Shown here: piece by piece, positions 50,821 to 59,103 of the stretch | Layout of the letters: every line of letters starts with the position of its first letter | Position numbering within the stretch: position 1 is the first letter of the stretch | The notes under the pieces: model-generated | Told to the model about the DNA's origin: nothing | Seen by the model: only the letters and a program-made list of their open reading frames with translations | The model's database searches: none | DNA from: Candidatus Aminicenantes bacterium UBA6228 | Lineage (GTDB): Bacteria > Acidobacteriota > Aminicenantia > Aminicenantales > Saccharicenantaceae | Direction: 5' to 3' | Length of the DNA stretch: 64,000 nt | Assembly (NCBI GenBank): GCA_002441005.1 | Contig: DJWO01000006.1 | Coordinates: forward strand, 62,001 to 126,000 | Position numbers and translations under genes: made by a program

Positions 50821-52698
50821 TCAAGACTTCTTTAAAGTCAGCCGGACCAAAGCTTCAGCCGAGGCTTCCCGCACCTGACGGTTAAAAAAATGTTCTCCAC
50901 GTCTTAAAAGGGCCAGAGCTTCCTTCGAACCCATCTTTTCCAGGCCGGCCACAGCACAGAGCCTCAATTCAGTTGTCCCGGGCAACCAGGATTTTTTTAA
51001 AAAGATTTTTTTAAGGAAATTAAAAGCTTCCCGGCTTTTAGTCCGGCCGAGGAATTCAAACAGGGCTTTTTTTTCTTCAAAACTCCTGGCTTTGAATCTG
51101 GCTGTCGAAATTTCAGTCATCAGCTGACCCAGGCGGGACGTATCTCCAAGAAATTTCAGGCTGGTGGTGGCTTTTAGCCTGACTTCCTTATCTTTATCAT
51201 TCATCAAGGCCATTAGTAATTTATTAGCCAGCTCATCATTAAAGGAAGCCAGGGCCTCTATAGCCTTTAATTTTAAGTCTTTACTGCTCATGGTCAAAAA
51301 AGCGGCAAAAAAAGAGATAATTTTATGGGCCGGTTGCTGCTGCATTATTTCAATCAGGGCTTCGGTTAACCGGGGTTTTTGTTCATCTAGTTGAGAGGTG
51401 ATAATTCCAGGTTCGACAGCTATTTTTTCGCGGAAAAAATTCTGAACGAGCTGGCGGAAAGCCTGCTTGTCCAGTTTTTCATACATCTCGGCCATGAAGG
51501 GAATAGCTGTCAGGTCAAACTGGTTCAAGTAATCAAACATGGCCTCATAATTCAGCTCAACTTTACTGTCGACAAGTTTCCTGATTTCATCAAAAAGCTT
51601 TGAGTCTGAGGTCCTGGTCAAAAAATCATCCAGCTTAGCTGCCCGGGCAGGCTGGCTGGAAGCCAGCAACGTCTTGAGTTCCCGTATCTTTTTATTTAAG
51701 ATAATCGGAATATTAAAATGTCCATTTTTTATATTTTCAAGATAAAAATCCTGAAGAATATTAAGGTTGGCGACAAACTGCCCCTCATTCTCTTCCTGAG
51801 CCATAATTTCCATCATCAAATTGATGAATTCTTCCTCAGGCAACAGTTTTCTATTTCTTTCCAGTAAGCGGTTAAGTTCGTTGACATCTTCTTCGGTCAA
51901 TTTTAGGAAGGTTGTCTGTTTCTCCAGCGGCTGACCTGCCTCACTTATTGATGGCCTCTGCTGCTGACCGCTTTCCTGGCCTTCAGCCTCGAAGGTGAAA
52001 TTCTGCTGCCAGTTTTCTGGCAGTTCTGGTAGCTCCTTATCAACGAAAGAGTCAACGGCCTGTTTTTCTTCAGGCTTCAAGGCCAGCTGGCCAGAAAAAA
52101 GCTCCTGACGGTTGACTTCAATATCTACGACCTTGCCGGCCAGCTCTTGAGGAATAATCTGCAAGCCCCGTTTCGACAGGCTCTCCGTTCTTTCTTCCAG
52201 AATACGGTTTTCGATAAATTCTTCGGGGGCGTAATATTGAAGATTGGGGAAATCCTTTAGCCAGAGAGCATTAACTACGTCTGATTCTTCAGCTGGTTTG
52301 GCTGATTCCAGGCGGATTATTTCCAGGAGATCATTTATTTCTTCATCGTCCATTCCCTGATAAAAGGCCAGCAGGCGCAGGCCGTCTTTAAAGAAAAAAA
52401 AGGGCAAGCTCTTGCTGGAAATCTCATCCTGATAGACAGTTTTGTCCTGATAATAGAAGCCGAATTCACCGATGCTCAGTTCAAGTCTCTGGTATTCAGT
52501 CAGGAAAGCTTTCAGTTTGGAGATGAAATCCTGGCGGAAGTGAATGGCTGAAGTGTGCTCGGGTGGAAATATTTTGAGGGCCGAGATAGTATTGGCCAGC
52601 GATAAAACCAGCTCTTTAACTCTCTGAACCGCCTGAGGATCAGCCCTTTCTTCCTCAGCCAGATTCTCAGTTGTCCTGTCTTCAGGCGACATAGCCAT
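50821..52698 (-). CDS. HEAT-repeat regulatory protein upstream of the HD-GYP gene
   Basis: This 625-residue soluble protein has an N-terminal helical domain (about 1-170) with LELSIGEFGFYYQDKTVY and DGLRLLAFYQGMDDEEINDLLEIIRL. A variable linker (about 195-275) is rich in Gln and Glu, and a helical middle region follows. C-terminal HEAT repeats (about 500-625) contain LKAIEALASFNDELANKLL and VRLKATTSLKFLGD. The N-terminal half looks like the sensor partner often encoded with stand-alone HD-GYP proteins, whose own N-terminus has a similar EIKFKIKQESIFFNQQ element. I infer a scaffold or regulator for the HD-GYP enzyme. Confidence 0.7.
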   Translation of the reverse strand: MAMSPEDRTTENLAEEERADPQAVQRVKELVLSLANTISALKIFPPEHTSAIHFRQDFISKLKAFLTEYQRLELSIGEFGFYYQDKTVYQDEISSKSLPFFFFKDGLRLLAFYQGMDDEEINDLLEIIRLESAKPAEESDVVNALWLKDFPNLQYYAPEEFIENRILEERTESLSKRGLQIIPQELAGKVVDIEVNRQELFSGQLALKPEEKQAVDSFVDKELPELPENWQQNFTFEAEGQESGQQQRPSISEAGQPLEKQTTFLKLTEEDVNELNRLLERNRKLLPEEEFINLMMEIMAQEENEGQFVANLNILQDFYLENIKNGHFNIPIILNKKIRELKTLLASSQPARAAKLDDFLTRTSDSKLFDEIRKLVDSKVELNYEAMFDYLNQFDLTAIPFMAEMYEKLDKQAFRQLVQNFFREKIAVEPGIITSQLDEQKPRLTEALIEIMQQQPAHKIISFFAAFLTMSSKDLKLKAIEALASFNDELANKLLMALMNDKDKEVRLKATTSLKFLGDTSRLGQLMTEISTARFKARSFEEKKALFEFLGRTKSREAFNFLKKIFLKKSWLPGTTELRLCAVAGLEKMGSKEALALLRRGEHFFNRQVREASAEALVRLTLKKS

Positions 52699-52714
52699 TA
52701 GCCTTTGCCTGGTT

Positions 52715-52744
52715 AGTTTAGCCCAATAGTGAACGTTCAGTCAA
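52715..52744 (-). promoter_or_regulatory. Possible promoter of the HEAT/HD-GYP genes
   Basis: On the minus strand, TTGACT (52744-52739), 18 bp, TAAACT (52720-52715). The HEAT gene starts at 52698. Confidence 0.35.
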
Positions 52745-52826
52745 ACTCAATTTGCCTTTGGTCACAATTACCATTTTTGTCAGGCTGCTGAGCGGGCGGC
52801 TATTAGCCTCAGCAACCGGGCAGGCG

Positions 52827-54092
52827 TTAACCTCGTCGGCTTAAGACAGCTTTCTCATATTCTTTTATCTTGCTCAGCCATTGACTTTCCAGAGGAGTAT
52901 CCATCGTCAGGCAATAATAGTCCCAGACTGCACCAAAAGGCAGATCCCGGACAAACTGGCGCCAGTATAGTTTGCTGAGATTATCGCCCTGAAGCTCAGC
53001 CTCTTCCAGCTGTTTTCCGGGCAGGAGAAGAGCTCGGAGCAACCCCCGCTCCACTGCCCTGGCTCCCAGAACCCAGGCTCCAACCCGGTTCAAGGAGGCA
53101 TCGAAATAATCAAGAGCCAGATGTATTTTTTCCTGATCAGGAACAGCCACAATCTCTTCGCATAGAGTTTCTATCTCATCGTTCAGCAGGACAACATGAT
53201 CAGAGTCCCACCTCAGACCCCGGCTGAAATGGAGAAGCACTTCGCCGCCACCGGTCATAATGGCCGAAATTTTGTCAGCTATTGATTCAGTTGGATGGAA
53301 ATGCCCCAGATCCAGGCAGACTATCTTGCCCTTTTTGAGGGCATAAGTTAAATAAAATTCGTGAGAGCCGACGACGTAAGCCTCCGTTCCCAGGCCGAAC
53401 AGCTTGCTTTCCAGTGAATCCTTAAGCTGAGTCTGGCTGAATTCAGTTTCAAATATTTCCTCGAGAGATTCAAAAAGCCAGTGGCGATAAGACCAGCGAT
53501 TGGCCGGCCAGTCCTTAAGGCCATCCGGTATCCACAGATTATGAATTGAGTAAGATTTTAGCTCCCGGCCGAAAAAAGCAGCTATTTTGCGGCAAGCTTT
53601 GACATGGTTTGTCCAGAATTTCCTGATTTCCTTTTTGGGGTGGCTCAGAGTCAGCCCTCCGGCTGCCTTGGGGTGAGCAAAGCAGGTGGCATTAAAATCA
53701 AGTCCAAGATTATGGGCTTTAGCCCATTCTAACCAACCGCGAAAATGAACTGGCTCATATTCATTCCTTTCGACCCGGCCGTTAAATTCTCCGTATATCG
53801 AATGAAGATTAATCCGATGCTGACCAGGAATTAAAGCTAAGGCTTCTTCCAGATCCTGCCGGAGTTCCTGAACATTTCTGGCCCGGCCGGGATAATTACC
53901 TGTAACCTGCAGGCCTGAACCGGTAAGCTCCGAACTGGACTGCTCGAAGCCCCGGACATCATCACCCTGCCAGCAATGAATAGACAGTTTATAGGATTGC
54001 AGCTGTTTAAGGGCCTGGTCAGTATCAACTCCGATTTCAGCCAGTTGGTCTTTTGCTTCGTTATATTTTCTTTCAATTGAAGTCTGGTCCAT
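52827..54092 (-). CDS. rhaA: L-rhamnose isomerase (RhaA type)
   Basis: This enzyme converts L-rhamnose to L-rhamnulose. The 421-residue sequence closely follows the E. coli RhaA pattern: LSIHCWQGDDVRGFE, TGNYPGRARN, GLDFNATCFAHP, IWIPDG-like NLWIPDGLKDW, VESKLFG-like ESKLFGLGTEAY, CLDLGHFHPTE (metal ligands), LHFSRGLRWDSDHV and LDYFDASLNRVGAWVLG. The start is taken as ATG 54092, 6 bases after GGGAGGG. A TTG two codons upstream abuts the ribosome site and is unlikely. It has its own strong promoter between rhaB and rhaA. Confidence 0.96.
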   Translation of the reverse strand: MDQTSIERKYNEAKDQLAEIGVDTDQALKQLQSYKLSIHCWQGDDVRGFEQSSSELTGSGLQVTGNYPGRARNVQELRQDLEEALALIPGQHRINLHSIYGEFNGRVERNEYEPVHFRGWLEWAKAHNLGLDFNATCFAHPKAAGGLTLSHPKKEIRKFWTNHVKACRKIAAFFGRELKSYSIHNLWIPDGLKDWPANRWSYRHWLFESLEEIFETEFSQTQLKDSLESKLFGLGTEAYVVGSHEFYLTYALKKGKIVCLDLGHFHPTESIADKISAIMTGGGEVLLHFSRGLRWDSDHVVLLNDEIETLCEEIVAVPDQEKIHLALDYFDASLNRVGAWVLGARAVERGLLRALLLPGKQLEEAELQGDNLSKLYWRQFVRDLPFGAVWDYYCLTMDTPLESQWLSKIKEYEKAVLSRRG

Positions 54093-54116
54093 AGCCAACC
54101 CTCCCGACTATTAGTT

Positions 54117-54144
54117 CTTATAATTTTTGGCTGGTTTTTGTCAA
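54117..54144 (-). promoter_or_regulatory. Promoter of rhaA
   Basis: On the minus strand, TTGACA (54144-54139), 16 bp, TATAAG (54122-54117), about 25 bases upstream of the rhaA ATG. Confidence 0.7.
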
Positions 54145-54176
54145 GGGAGTCAAAAACAGCCGACTCACAATTCCGG

Positions 54177-55667
54177 TTAGACTGCCAGGTTATTTCTGGC
54201 TTCAGCCAGCCTGGACTTATATTCAGAAAAGGCCTGATCCCATCTTTCGGGAGAATGCGGCCTGTATTCTTTTATTTCAAAAGATTGCCTGACTATTTTT
54301 CTCAAGGTCTGGCGGTCCTCCAGCTGGCCAGCCGCCATAGCCTGAATCAGCACATTCCCGGCAGAAGTAGCTTCTTCCGGTCCGGCTAAGACCGGACGGC
54401 CAGTGGCCTCAGCTGTAAATTGATTCAACAATGAGTTTTTTGAACCACCGCCGATGATATGAATAACCTTAAACTTTCTGCCGGTTAGAGCTTCAAGCTC
54501 GTCAATCACCAGCCGGTACTTTAGAGCCAGGCTTTCCAGAATAGCTCTGGTCATAGCTCCAGGCTCGGCCGGAACAGCCTGCCCGGTCTGGCGGGCATAA
54601 CCGGTTATAGCCTCTACCATATTTTCGGGATTAAGAAATTGGGGAATATCAGGGTCAAGAAACAGCTCAAAAGGCCTGGCCTTTTCCGCCAGTTCCGTCA
54701 GCTGTTCATAGCTTAAATCTCCCTGCCTGGACCAGATTTTCCGGCATTGCTGGAGAAGCCACAGGCCGGTAACATTTTTAAGAAAGCGAATAGTCTTTCC
54801 CAGGCCGCTTTCATTGGTGAAATTAGCCTGGAGGGAACGCTCGTTGACGAGAGGCTGGCTGAGCTCCACTCCGATCAGTGACCAGGTACCAGAGCTAATG
54901 TAGGCCCAGTCATCTCCTTCAGCTGGCACAGCCGCAATGGCTGAAGCCGTGTCATGCCCGGCGACCTCGACTACAGAAACATCTGGCAGGCCGTCTTCCA
55001 CCAGCCAGGGAGAAAGCCGGCCAAGAGTTTTACCTGGCAGGTTTATTTCTGGCAGCAGCTGGGCATTGATTCCCATTCTTTCCACCAGTCCGGGGAGCCA
55101 CTGCTGGCTAAAAGGCGATAACAGCTGGGAAGTGGAAGCAATAGTCAGGTCGGTGGCTTTTACCCCGGTTAAAAGGAAGTTTAGAAGATCAGGCATAAAA
55201 AGCATCTTCTCCGCCTGTTTCAGCCAGTGAGAATTTTCCTTTTGCAGGGCATAAAGCTGAAAAATGGAGTTAAAAGGCATAAATTGGATGCCGGTTAACT
55301 GATAGAGCTCTCCGGCTGGAAATTCCCTAAAGTACTGGCCGGCGGCTACGGGGAAGGCTTTATCCCGGTAACAGTATGGCAAGCCAAGAAGATGGCCACT
55401 GCTGTCAATCAGGCCGAAATCCACCCCCCAGGTGTCTATACCGAGACTCCTGAGCCTCAAGCCCTGGTGGCGAGTTTTCTCCAGGACTTGCCTTATTTCT
55501 TCAAATAGGTAGTAAACATTCCAGTGAAGGTGATGCTGGCAGCGGATCAGCCGGGAAGGAAAACGATGAAGCTCGGTCAATCTGATTTGGCCATTTTCAA
55601 GTGAACCGAGCATCGCCCGGGCGCTTTCTGCTCCCAGGTCAAAAGCCAGAAAATATTCAGCTGTCAT
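54177..55667 (-). CDS. rhaB: Rhamnulokinase
   Basis: This FGGY-family kinase phosphorylates L-rhamnulose. It has 496 residues, with the N-terminal phosphate loop FLAFDLGAESARAMLG (about 6-21), LGIDTWGVDFGLID, MPFNSIFQLYAL, EVAGHDTASAIAAVP and YISSGTWSLIGVEL. The C-terminal HIIGGGSKNSLLNQFTAEATG segment contacts ATP. It has an AAAGGA ribosome site, and a promoter lies further upstream (TTGAAA, 16 bp, TATATT). It is divergent from the nuclease gene at 55852. The third pathway enzyme, rhamnulose-1-phosphate aldolase, is not in the window. Confidence 0.95.
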   Translation of the reverse strand: MTAEYFLAFDLGAESARAMLGSLENGQIRLTELHRFPSRLIRCQHHLHWNVYYLFEEIRQVLEKTRHQGLRLRSLGIDTWGVDFGLIDSSGHLLGLPYCYRDKAFPVAAGQYFREFPAGELYQLTGIQFMPFNSIFQLYALQKENSHWLKQAEKMLFMPDLLNFLLTGVKATDLTIASTSQLLSPFSQQWLPGLVERMGINAQLLPEINLPGKTLGRLSPWLVEDGLPDVSVVEVAGHDTASAIAAVPAEGDDWAYISSGTWSLIGVELSQPLVNERSLQANFTNESGLGKTIRFLKNVTGLWLLQQCRKIWSRQGDLSYEQLTELAEKARPFELFLDPDIPQFLNPENMVEAITGYARQTGQAVPAEPGAMTRAILESLALKYRLVIDELEALTGRKFKVIHIIGGGSKNSLLNQFTAEATGRPVLAGPEEATSAGNVLIQAMAAGQLEDRQTLRKIVRQSFEIKEYRPHSPERWDQAFSEYKSRLAEARNNLAV

Positions 55668-55851
55668 GGATTATGTCCTTTTGAAATTATAACAGTTATT
55701 AAATATATGAAGAGGCCTGACCATTTCAAGTTCTTTCTCCGGGGGGTGTTATTAGTTCATTTTGTTTTTTAAGTGATATAATAATGACAGTTAAAACTTT
55801 TTAAATTAAAATAAAAAATTAGAATTTTCTTGTAGCCAAAAGGACAGCCAG

Positions 55852-57201
55852 ATGGACAGAAATGAACTCAGGGAGCAGTTAAGAAAAAAGACCGCCAGGC
55901 CAGCCCAGCCGGATAAAGTCAAAGAGCTGTGGAAAAATATTGAGACTGAGGCTGAGCTGAACACCCGTCAGAAATTAGAAAAGCTTCTGGCTCTCTCCAG
56001 AAAAAAAGAGCCCGAAAAAAAGGCTGGCTCCGGCCAGGATATTAACCGGTCGTCATCCAGCCCAGCCCGTCAGCCCTATTTAGTTCTGGAAAATAATTTC
56101 AATCTGAGTTCAAGGTATGGCCAGATTCCTATTTCTCTTGGCCTGAATATCCCGGGCCAGGTGCTTTATCTTCTCAGCCGGGATGAAGCTTTCCAGACTC
56201 TTTCACTGGCCGGGTCCATTTTTATTGATCTGGAAACCACCGGGTTGGCTGGAGGAACTGGCACTATACCTTTCCTCGTTGGCCTGGGCTTTTTTGATCA
56301 GCAGGGGTTCAAGATTGTCCAGTTTTTCTTAAATGATCTGGCTTCAGAATTTAAGATGCTGGAAGAATTAACGGCCCTCCTTCAGGACAAAAAATTCACC
56401 TCGGTTATTTCCTATAACGGCAAAGGGTTTGATCTGCCTTTGCTCGAAACGCGATTTACCCTCAACCGGCTGAGATGTCCTTTATCAGCTTTGCCCCATC
56501 TTGATTTTTTATTTTCGGCCAGATATCTCTGGAAGCATAAATATGAAAGCTGCCGGCTTTATCATCTGGCCCTGGCCCACCTGGGGGCTGACCGGGCAGA
56601 AGATATTCCCTCAGAGGAAATCCCCTGGCGGTATTTCCAGTATTTAAGGACCGGCGATTTTTCTTTAGTTGAACCAATTCTCTATCATAATCAGGAAGAT
56701 ATTATGTCCCTCTACGGGGTGGTGGTTGCCGGGGCGCTGGCCGTCGGGCATAGCCTTGAGAATCAGGAAATGGAAATTGATAGTCTGGAGCTTTTCGGCC
56801 TGGGGAAAATCTGGGAAAAAGCCGGTGAAAAAAAGAAATCGGCTGAACTTTACGAAAAGGCTTTAAGTCAGAAACTACCGGTTGAATTATCGGTCAAGGT
56901 TAAGAAGAATTTAGCCCTCTACTTTAAAAGATGTGGTGACTGGGAGAAATCACTTCAGCTATGGAAAGATCTGAGTCAGAACAGTGATGATCTTGATGCC
57001 TGGCGGGAACTGGCCATGTATTATGAGCATCAAGTCAGGCAGCCAGAAACAGCTCTCAAACTTGCTCTTGACGGGCTGGCTTTATCCCGGGAGATTAACC
57101 CTGCTTTTGAGAAAGATTTTGAAAAAAGAATCGACCGGTTGACTAAAAAATTGAATGGAGCTGACCGTGGTCAGGGTGAAGGGGAGAAAAGCGGACAATG
57201 A
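55852..57201 (+). CDS. DEDD-family exonuclease-like protein with TPR-like tail
   Basis: This 449-residue protein has an N-terminal charged region (about residues 1-75). An RNase H-like exonuclease domain of the YprB type follows (about 115-295). Its acidic set is FIDLETTGLAGGTGT (D and E), ISYNGKGFDLPLLETR (D) and YHNQEDIMSLYG (D, with H/Y nearby). A C-terminal helical repeat region follows (about 310-430), with KSAELYEKAL and ALYFKRCGDWEKSLQLW, TPR-like. B. subtilis YprB is encoded beside a helicase, but no helicase adjoins this gene. Start ATG with AAAGGA. The 4-base overlap with the dehydrogenase gene suggests one transcript. Confidence 0.78.
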   Translation: MDRNELREQLRKKTARPAQPDKVKELWKNIETEAELNTRQKLEKLLALSRKKEPEKKAGSGQDINRSSSSPARQPYLVLENNFNLSSRYGQIPISLGLNIPGQVLYLLSRDEAFQTLSLAGSIFIDLETTGLAGGTGTIPFLVGLGFFDQQGFKIVQFFLNDLASEFKMLEELTALLQDKKFTSVISYNGKGFDLPLLETRFTLNRLRCPLSALPHLDFLFSARYLWKHKYESCRLYHLALAHLGADRAEDIPSEEIPWRYFQYLRTGDFSLVEPILYHNQEDIMSLYGVVVAGALAVGHSLENQEMEIDSLELFGLGKIWEKAGEKKKSAELYEKALSQKLPVELSVKVKKNLALYFKRCGDWEKSLQLWKDLSQNSDDLDAWRELAMYYEHQVRQPETALKLALDGLALSREINPAFEKDFEKRIDRLTKKLNGADRGQGEGEKSGQ

Positions 57202-58199
57202 GAGCCATGGTTCTCGGTGAATTTGGCCGGGTTGAGAACAGCCCGCTGAAGTTAAAGGAAGTCAGGCCTCCTGAGCCAGGACCAGATCAACTTCTAATCC
57301 GGATATCATATTGCGGCGTCTGTCATACTGATTTGCATACAGTTGAGGGAGAACTGCCAGCAGTGCAACTGCCAAGAATTCCTGGCCACCAAATCGTTGG
57401 GCGGGTAGAAAAGACCGGGGAAAGGGTTTCGCTCTTTAAAACCGGAGAGAGAGCTGGCTGTGCCTGGCTTTATCACGGCTGCGGTCACTGCCGTTTCTGT
57501 TTAAGTCACAGGGAAAATCTATGTCCGGAAGCTAAATTTACAGGTTATGATGTTGACGGCGGTTACGCTGAACTGATAGTTGTGCCAGAATCTTTTGCTT
57601 ATAAATTGCCAGAAAATTTTTCCGACGAGCAAGCTGCTCCTCTGCTCTGTGCTGGCATCATCGGCTACCGCTCCTTGAGGTTGAGCGGGCTGCTGCCGGG
57701 CGAGAAACTGGGGCTTTTTGGCTTTGGAGCTTCAGCTCATGTGACTGTTCAGGTGGCGGTCAGCCAGGGGGCCAGGGTCTATGTTTTTTCCAGGAAAAAA
57801 GAGCACAGGGAACAGGCTCTAAAGCTGGGGGCGGCCTGGGCAGGCCAGCCTGAAGAGGATCCACCGGTTAAACTCCAGGCGGCCATTGTCTTTGCGCCAG
57901 CCGGGCAGGTAGCCCGCCGGGCATTAGAGGTAGTAGATAGAGGAGGGACAGTAGCTTTGGCCGGCATCTACCTCAGTCCGGTACCCGAACTTGATTATGA
58001 AAAGCATCTTTATTATGAGAAGACATTGAGAAGTGTAGCCAATGCCACCCGCCAGGATGGAGTGGAATTTTTGAAAATAGCCGGAGAGATTCCGGTCAAA
58101 ACCGAAGTTCAAATCTTTCCTTTAGAAAAGGCGAATGAAGCTCTGGCGGCGGTCAAACACAGCCAGATCAATGGGGCGGCCGTCCTTAAAATCAGTTAA
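57198..58199 (+). CDS. Zinc-dependent alcohol dehydrogenase (AdhP-like)
   Basis: This 333-residue medium-chain dehydrogenase has a catalytic zinc site in CGVCHTDLHTVEG (about residues 37-49) and PGHQIVG. Structural zinc cysteines are in CGHCRFCLSHRENLC (about 93-107), and the NAD-binding segment LGLFGFGASAHVTVQVA lies near 172. It lacks the usual GxGxxG by one substitution (GFGAS), which is common in the family. It overlaps the upstream nuclease gene by 4 bases (ATGA). The likely reaction is an NAD-linked alcohol/aldehyde interconversion; the substrate is unknown. Confidence 0.9.
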   Translation: MRAMVLGEFGRVENSPLKLKEVRPPEPGPDQLLIRISYCGVCHTDLHTVEGELPAVQLPRIPGHQIVGRVEKTGERVSLFKTGERAGCAWLYHGCGHCRFCLSHRENLCPEAKFTGYDVDGGYAELIVVPESFAYKLPENFSDEQAAPLLCAGIIGYRSLRLSGLLPGEKLGLFGFGASAHVTVQVAVSQGARVYVFSRKKEHREQALKLGAAWAGQPEEDPPVKLQAAIVFAPAGQVARRALEVVDRGGTVALAGIYLSPVPELDYEKHLYYEKTLRSVANATRQDGVEFLKIAGEIPVKTEVQIFPLEKANEALAAVKHSQINGAAVLKIS

Positions 58200-58227
58200 G
58201 GTCTGATTTCAGGGCAGCCCCGCCTGG

Positions 58228-58256
58228 TTGAAAAAATTGATCTCTTAAGTTAATAT
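58228..58256 (+). promoter_or_regulatory. Promoter of tRNA-Arg
   Basis: TTGAAA (58228-58233), 17 bp, TAATAT (58251-58256), ending 18 bases before the mature tRNA 5' end. Confidence 0.55.
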
Positions 58257-58274
58257 TATTCAAGTTAATTCCAT

Positions 58275-58348
58275 GCGCCCGTAGCTCAGTTGGATAGAGC
58301 GTCTGACTACGAATCAGAAGGCCGCAGGTTCGAGCCCTGTCGGGCGCA
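58275..58348 (+). tRNA. tRNA-Arg (anticodon ACG)
   Basis: A full cloverleaf is present. The acceptor stem GCGCCCG pairs with CGGGCGC, and the D-arm contains TAGCTCAGTTGGATAGAGC. The anticodon stem is TCTGA/TCAGA around loop CTACGAA, with anticodon ACG. The T-arm contains GCAGGTTCGAGCCCTGT. The discriminator is A. The CCA end is not encoded. The A34 is normally deaminated to inosine by TadA, so it reads CGU, CGC and CGA. Confidence 0.97.
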
Positions 58349-58428
58349 GGTTTTTCTTTGAGACCAAATTATTGACGGCTCTAATAATTTAGTGAGCCTT
58401 AAAATTATTTCTGCCTTGATCAGGAAAT

Positions 58429-59103
58429 ATGACTGAAATTAAAAGCCTATTATTACTCGGGCCGCCTGGAGCCGGTAAAAGCCCTTTTAGCCAGTATCTT
58501 AGCCGCCAGACAACAGGCGGTGGCCATTTTCTGTCTTTTGATTTTGGTCAGGAATTAAGGGACATCCTTAACCACAGGCAGAAAGAGGTTATGCCCGGTG
58601 AAAAGGACCGCCAGCTTGAAACTTCCTACAGCCGGCCAGAGATAATCCGCATCCGGCAGTCAGTGGGGAAGGCTGTTCTTTTTGAGGAGCAGGACCGGGA
58701 GCTGGCCCGGAAGATCTTGAAAAATTTTCTGAACAGAAACAAGCCATCAGCAGAAGATATTCTGGTTTTAAATGGTTTGCCCCGCCACCAGGCTCAAGTG
58801 GCCTGGCTAAAAGGACTGGCCAGGATTGTTCTGGCTGTTAACCTTGATTGTCCCGAAGAAATATCAATCAAAAGAATACTGGCCAATCTTGATGGCGAGC
58901 GCCAGGGACGGTCAGATGACCTTCCGGCTATCATCAGTCAGCGCTACCGTCTCTATGAAGAGAGGACGAAGCCTCTCATTGACTTTTTGAGAGAGAAGGA
59001 AATTCCGGTCTTGAATTTGTCTGTTGATGAGGCCACCAGGCCGGAAGATCTATTTGAAGAATTTAGCCGGAGCGAGATTTTTAACCGCCTGATCAGCGAT
59101 TAG
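58429..59103 (+). CDS. Adenylate-kinase-like nucleotide kinase
   Basis: This 224-residue P-loop kinase has the loop GPPGAGKSPFSQYL (about residues 11-24), where the usual GKGTQ of adenylate kinase reads GKSPF. The LNGLPRHQAQ segment (about 112-121) matches the DGFPRT motif of adenylate kinases with changes. The lid is minimal (LANLDGERQGRSDD, about 162-175). Short-lid relatives exist, but the diverged NMP-binding site leaves the substrate uncertain. It converges on the DUF1015 gene with an 11-base overlap of the stops. Confidence 0.75.
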   Translation: MTEIKSLLLLGPPGAGKSPFSQYLSRQTTGGGHFLSFDFGQELRDILNHRQKEVMPGEKDRQLETSYSRPEIIRIRQSVGKAVLFEEQDRELARKILKNFLNRNKPSAEDILVLNGLPRHQAQVAWLKGLARIVLAVNLDCPEEISIKRILANLDGERQGRSDDLPAIISQRYRLYEERTKPLIDFLREKEIPVLNLSVDEATRPEDLFEEFSRSEIFNRLISD

